Assembly: GCA_047975295.1 (NCBI GenBank) | Contig: JBKEDH010000132.1 | Location: 1 to 6,313, forward strand | Direction: 5' to 3' | DNA from: JBKEDH01 sp047975295 | GTDB taxonomy: Bacteria > Bacteroidota > Bacteroidia > Flavobacteriales > Flavobacteriaceae | DNA: 6,313 nucleotides | Shown: piece by piece, positions 6,062-6,313 of the stretch | Numbering within the stretch: position 1 is the stretch's first letter | Layout of the letters: every line of letters begins with the position of its first letter | Position numbers and translations under genes: made by a program | The notes under the pieces: generated by a model | Database searches by the model: none | What the model saw: only the letters and a program-made list of their open reading frames with translations | Told to the model about the DNA's origin: nothing

Positions 6062-6221
6062 GAGCCTGTTTAAATTTGTATGATAGACTTTTTGTAAAGT
6101 TTATTTTTGCTGCCTAATGAGGCAAAATAGAAGATAATAGCTGGGCTACTTGATGAAATTTTAACGAAATTATGCACAAAAGAGATATAGAAAAACAATT
6201 GATATAAATTTAAACTGGCTC
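6062..6221. mobile_element. MITE-like 160-bp element with terminal inverted repeats and TTA target duplication
   Basis: The left end 6062-6077 (GAGCCTGTTTAAATTT) and right end 6206-6221 (AAATTTAAACTGGCTC) are inverted copies with a single mismatch in 16 bases, with scattered matches further in. The base outside each arm also pairs (A6061, T6222), so the border is uncertain by one base. With these borders the flanks are TTA on the left (6059-6061) and TTA on the right (6222-6224), a 3-bp target duplication. The interior is AT-rich with a short hairpin at 6105-6127 (TTTTGC/GCAAAA) and no transposase. Ends beginning GAGCC and a TNA-type 3-bp duplication recall the IS1031 group of the IS5 family, so it could be a non-autonomous derivative of such an element; that assignment is from memory and uncertain. 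Confidence 0.65.
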
Positions 6222-6224
6222 TTA

Positions 6225-6313
6225 GTTTGGTAAACAAATATTGAGTCTCTACAAAATTGAAAAATTCAAGGCTTATGTCAATAAGTCTAATAATATCTTG
6301 TACTTTTAACCAA
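6225..6313. other. AT-rich right edge, no supported gene
   Basis: These last 89 bases carry no recognisable gene, promoter or RNA. A reverse-strand frame is open from the window edge back to 6070, but it runs through the MITE-like element and gives a low-complexity, hydrophobic translation. A gene beyond the edge cannot be excluded. Confidence 0.4.

Noticed and set aside
6070..6312. Reverse-strand frame of 80 codons open to the right edge, possible transposase tail
   Set aside because: It crosses the inverted-repeat element, has low-complexity hydrophobic content and no catalytic transposase motif that I can see.

Overview
The window looks like chromosomal DNA of a member of the Bacteroidota, most likely the Flavobacteriia. 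The evidence is a SusD/RagB-type outer-membrane lipoprotein, a DUF6646-type small outer-membrane protein, a JmjC/cupin-like protein of the usual flavobacterial kind, A-rich leaders without a Shine-Dalgarno, and two good matches to the Bacteroidota -7 promoter box (TAnnTTTG).

Layout. (1) 1-1234: a SusD-like nutrient-binding lipoprotein that entered from outside the window, closed by a strong hairpin terminator (1257-1301). (2) 1407-3568: a two-gene unit. The first gene is a large surface-type lipoprotein with an acidic linker and a C-terminal HExxH (putative zinc peptidase) domain. The second starts on the base after its stop codon and is a small lipoprotein that could be its immunity or accessory partner. 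(3) 3569-4541: about 1 kb with no intact gene, holding remains of at least two broken genes. (4) 4576-5430: a cupin/JmjC-like Fe(II) oxygenase-fold protein with a TTG start. (5) 5486-5983: a small outer-membrane beta-barrel protein with its own promoter and terminator. (6) 6062-6221: a 160-bp element with terminal inverted repeats, apparently a MITE, flanked by a TTA duplication.

The most notable point is the start of the HExxH lipoprotein gene. The only sensible ATG (1407) is followed at once by five perfect copies of the heptamer ACAACCC (1411-1445). The lipoprotein signal sequence and the rest of the protein lie in a different frame from that ATG, and that frame has no ATG, GTG or TTG before the lipobox. 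Seven is not a multiple of three, so gain of one unit (6 copies) or loss of two (3 copies) would join ATG, signal peptide and body in one frame. The gene therefore looks like a phase-variable lipoprotein caught in the OFF state. The complementary strand of the repeat has five GGG runs with 4-nt spacers and could form a G-quadruplex.

Base composition adds a second layer. By hand count the N-terminal part of this gene (about 1621-2280) is about 41% G+C and the HExxH part (about 2281-2880) about 32%. The low G+C continues through the following small lipoprotein. With the adjacent gene debris, this resembles a modular polymorphic-toxin locus: conserved carrier, exchangeable effector domain, partner gene, then displaced fragments. 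That functional reading is inference; the motifs, frames and composition are seen directly.
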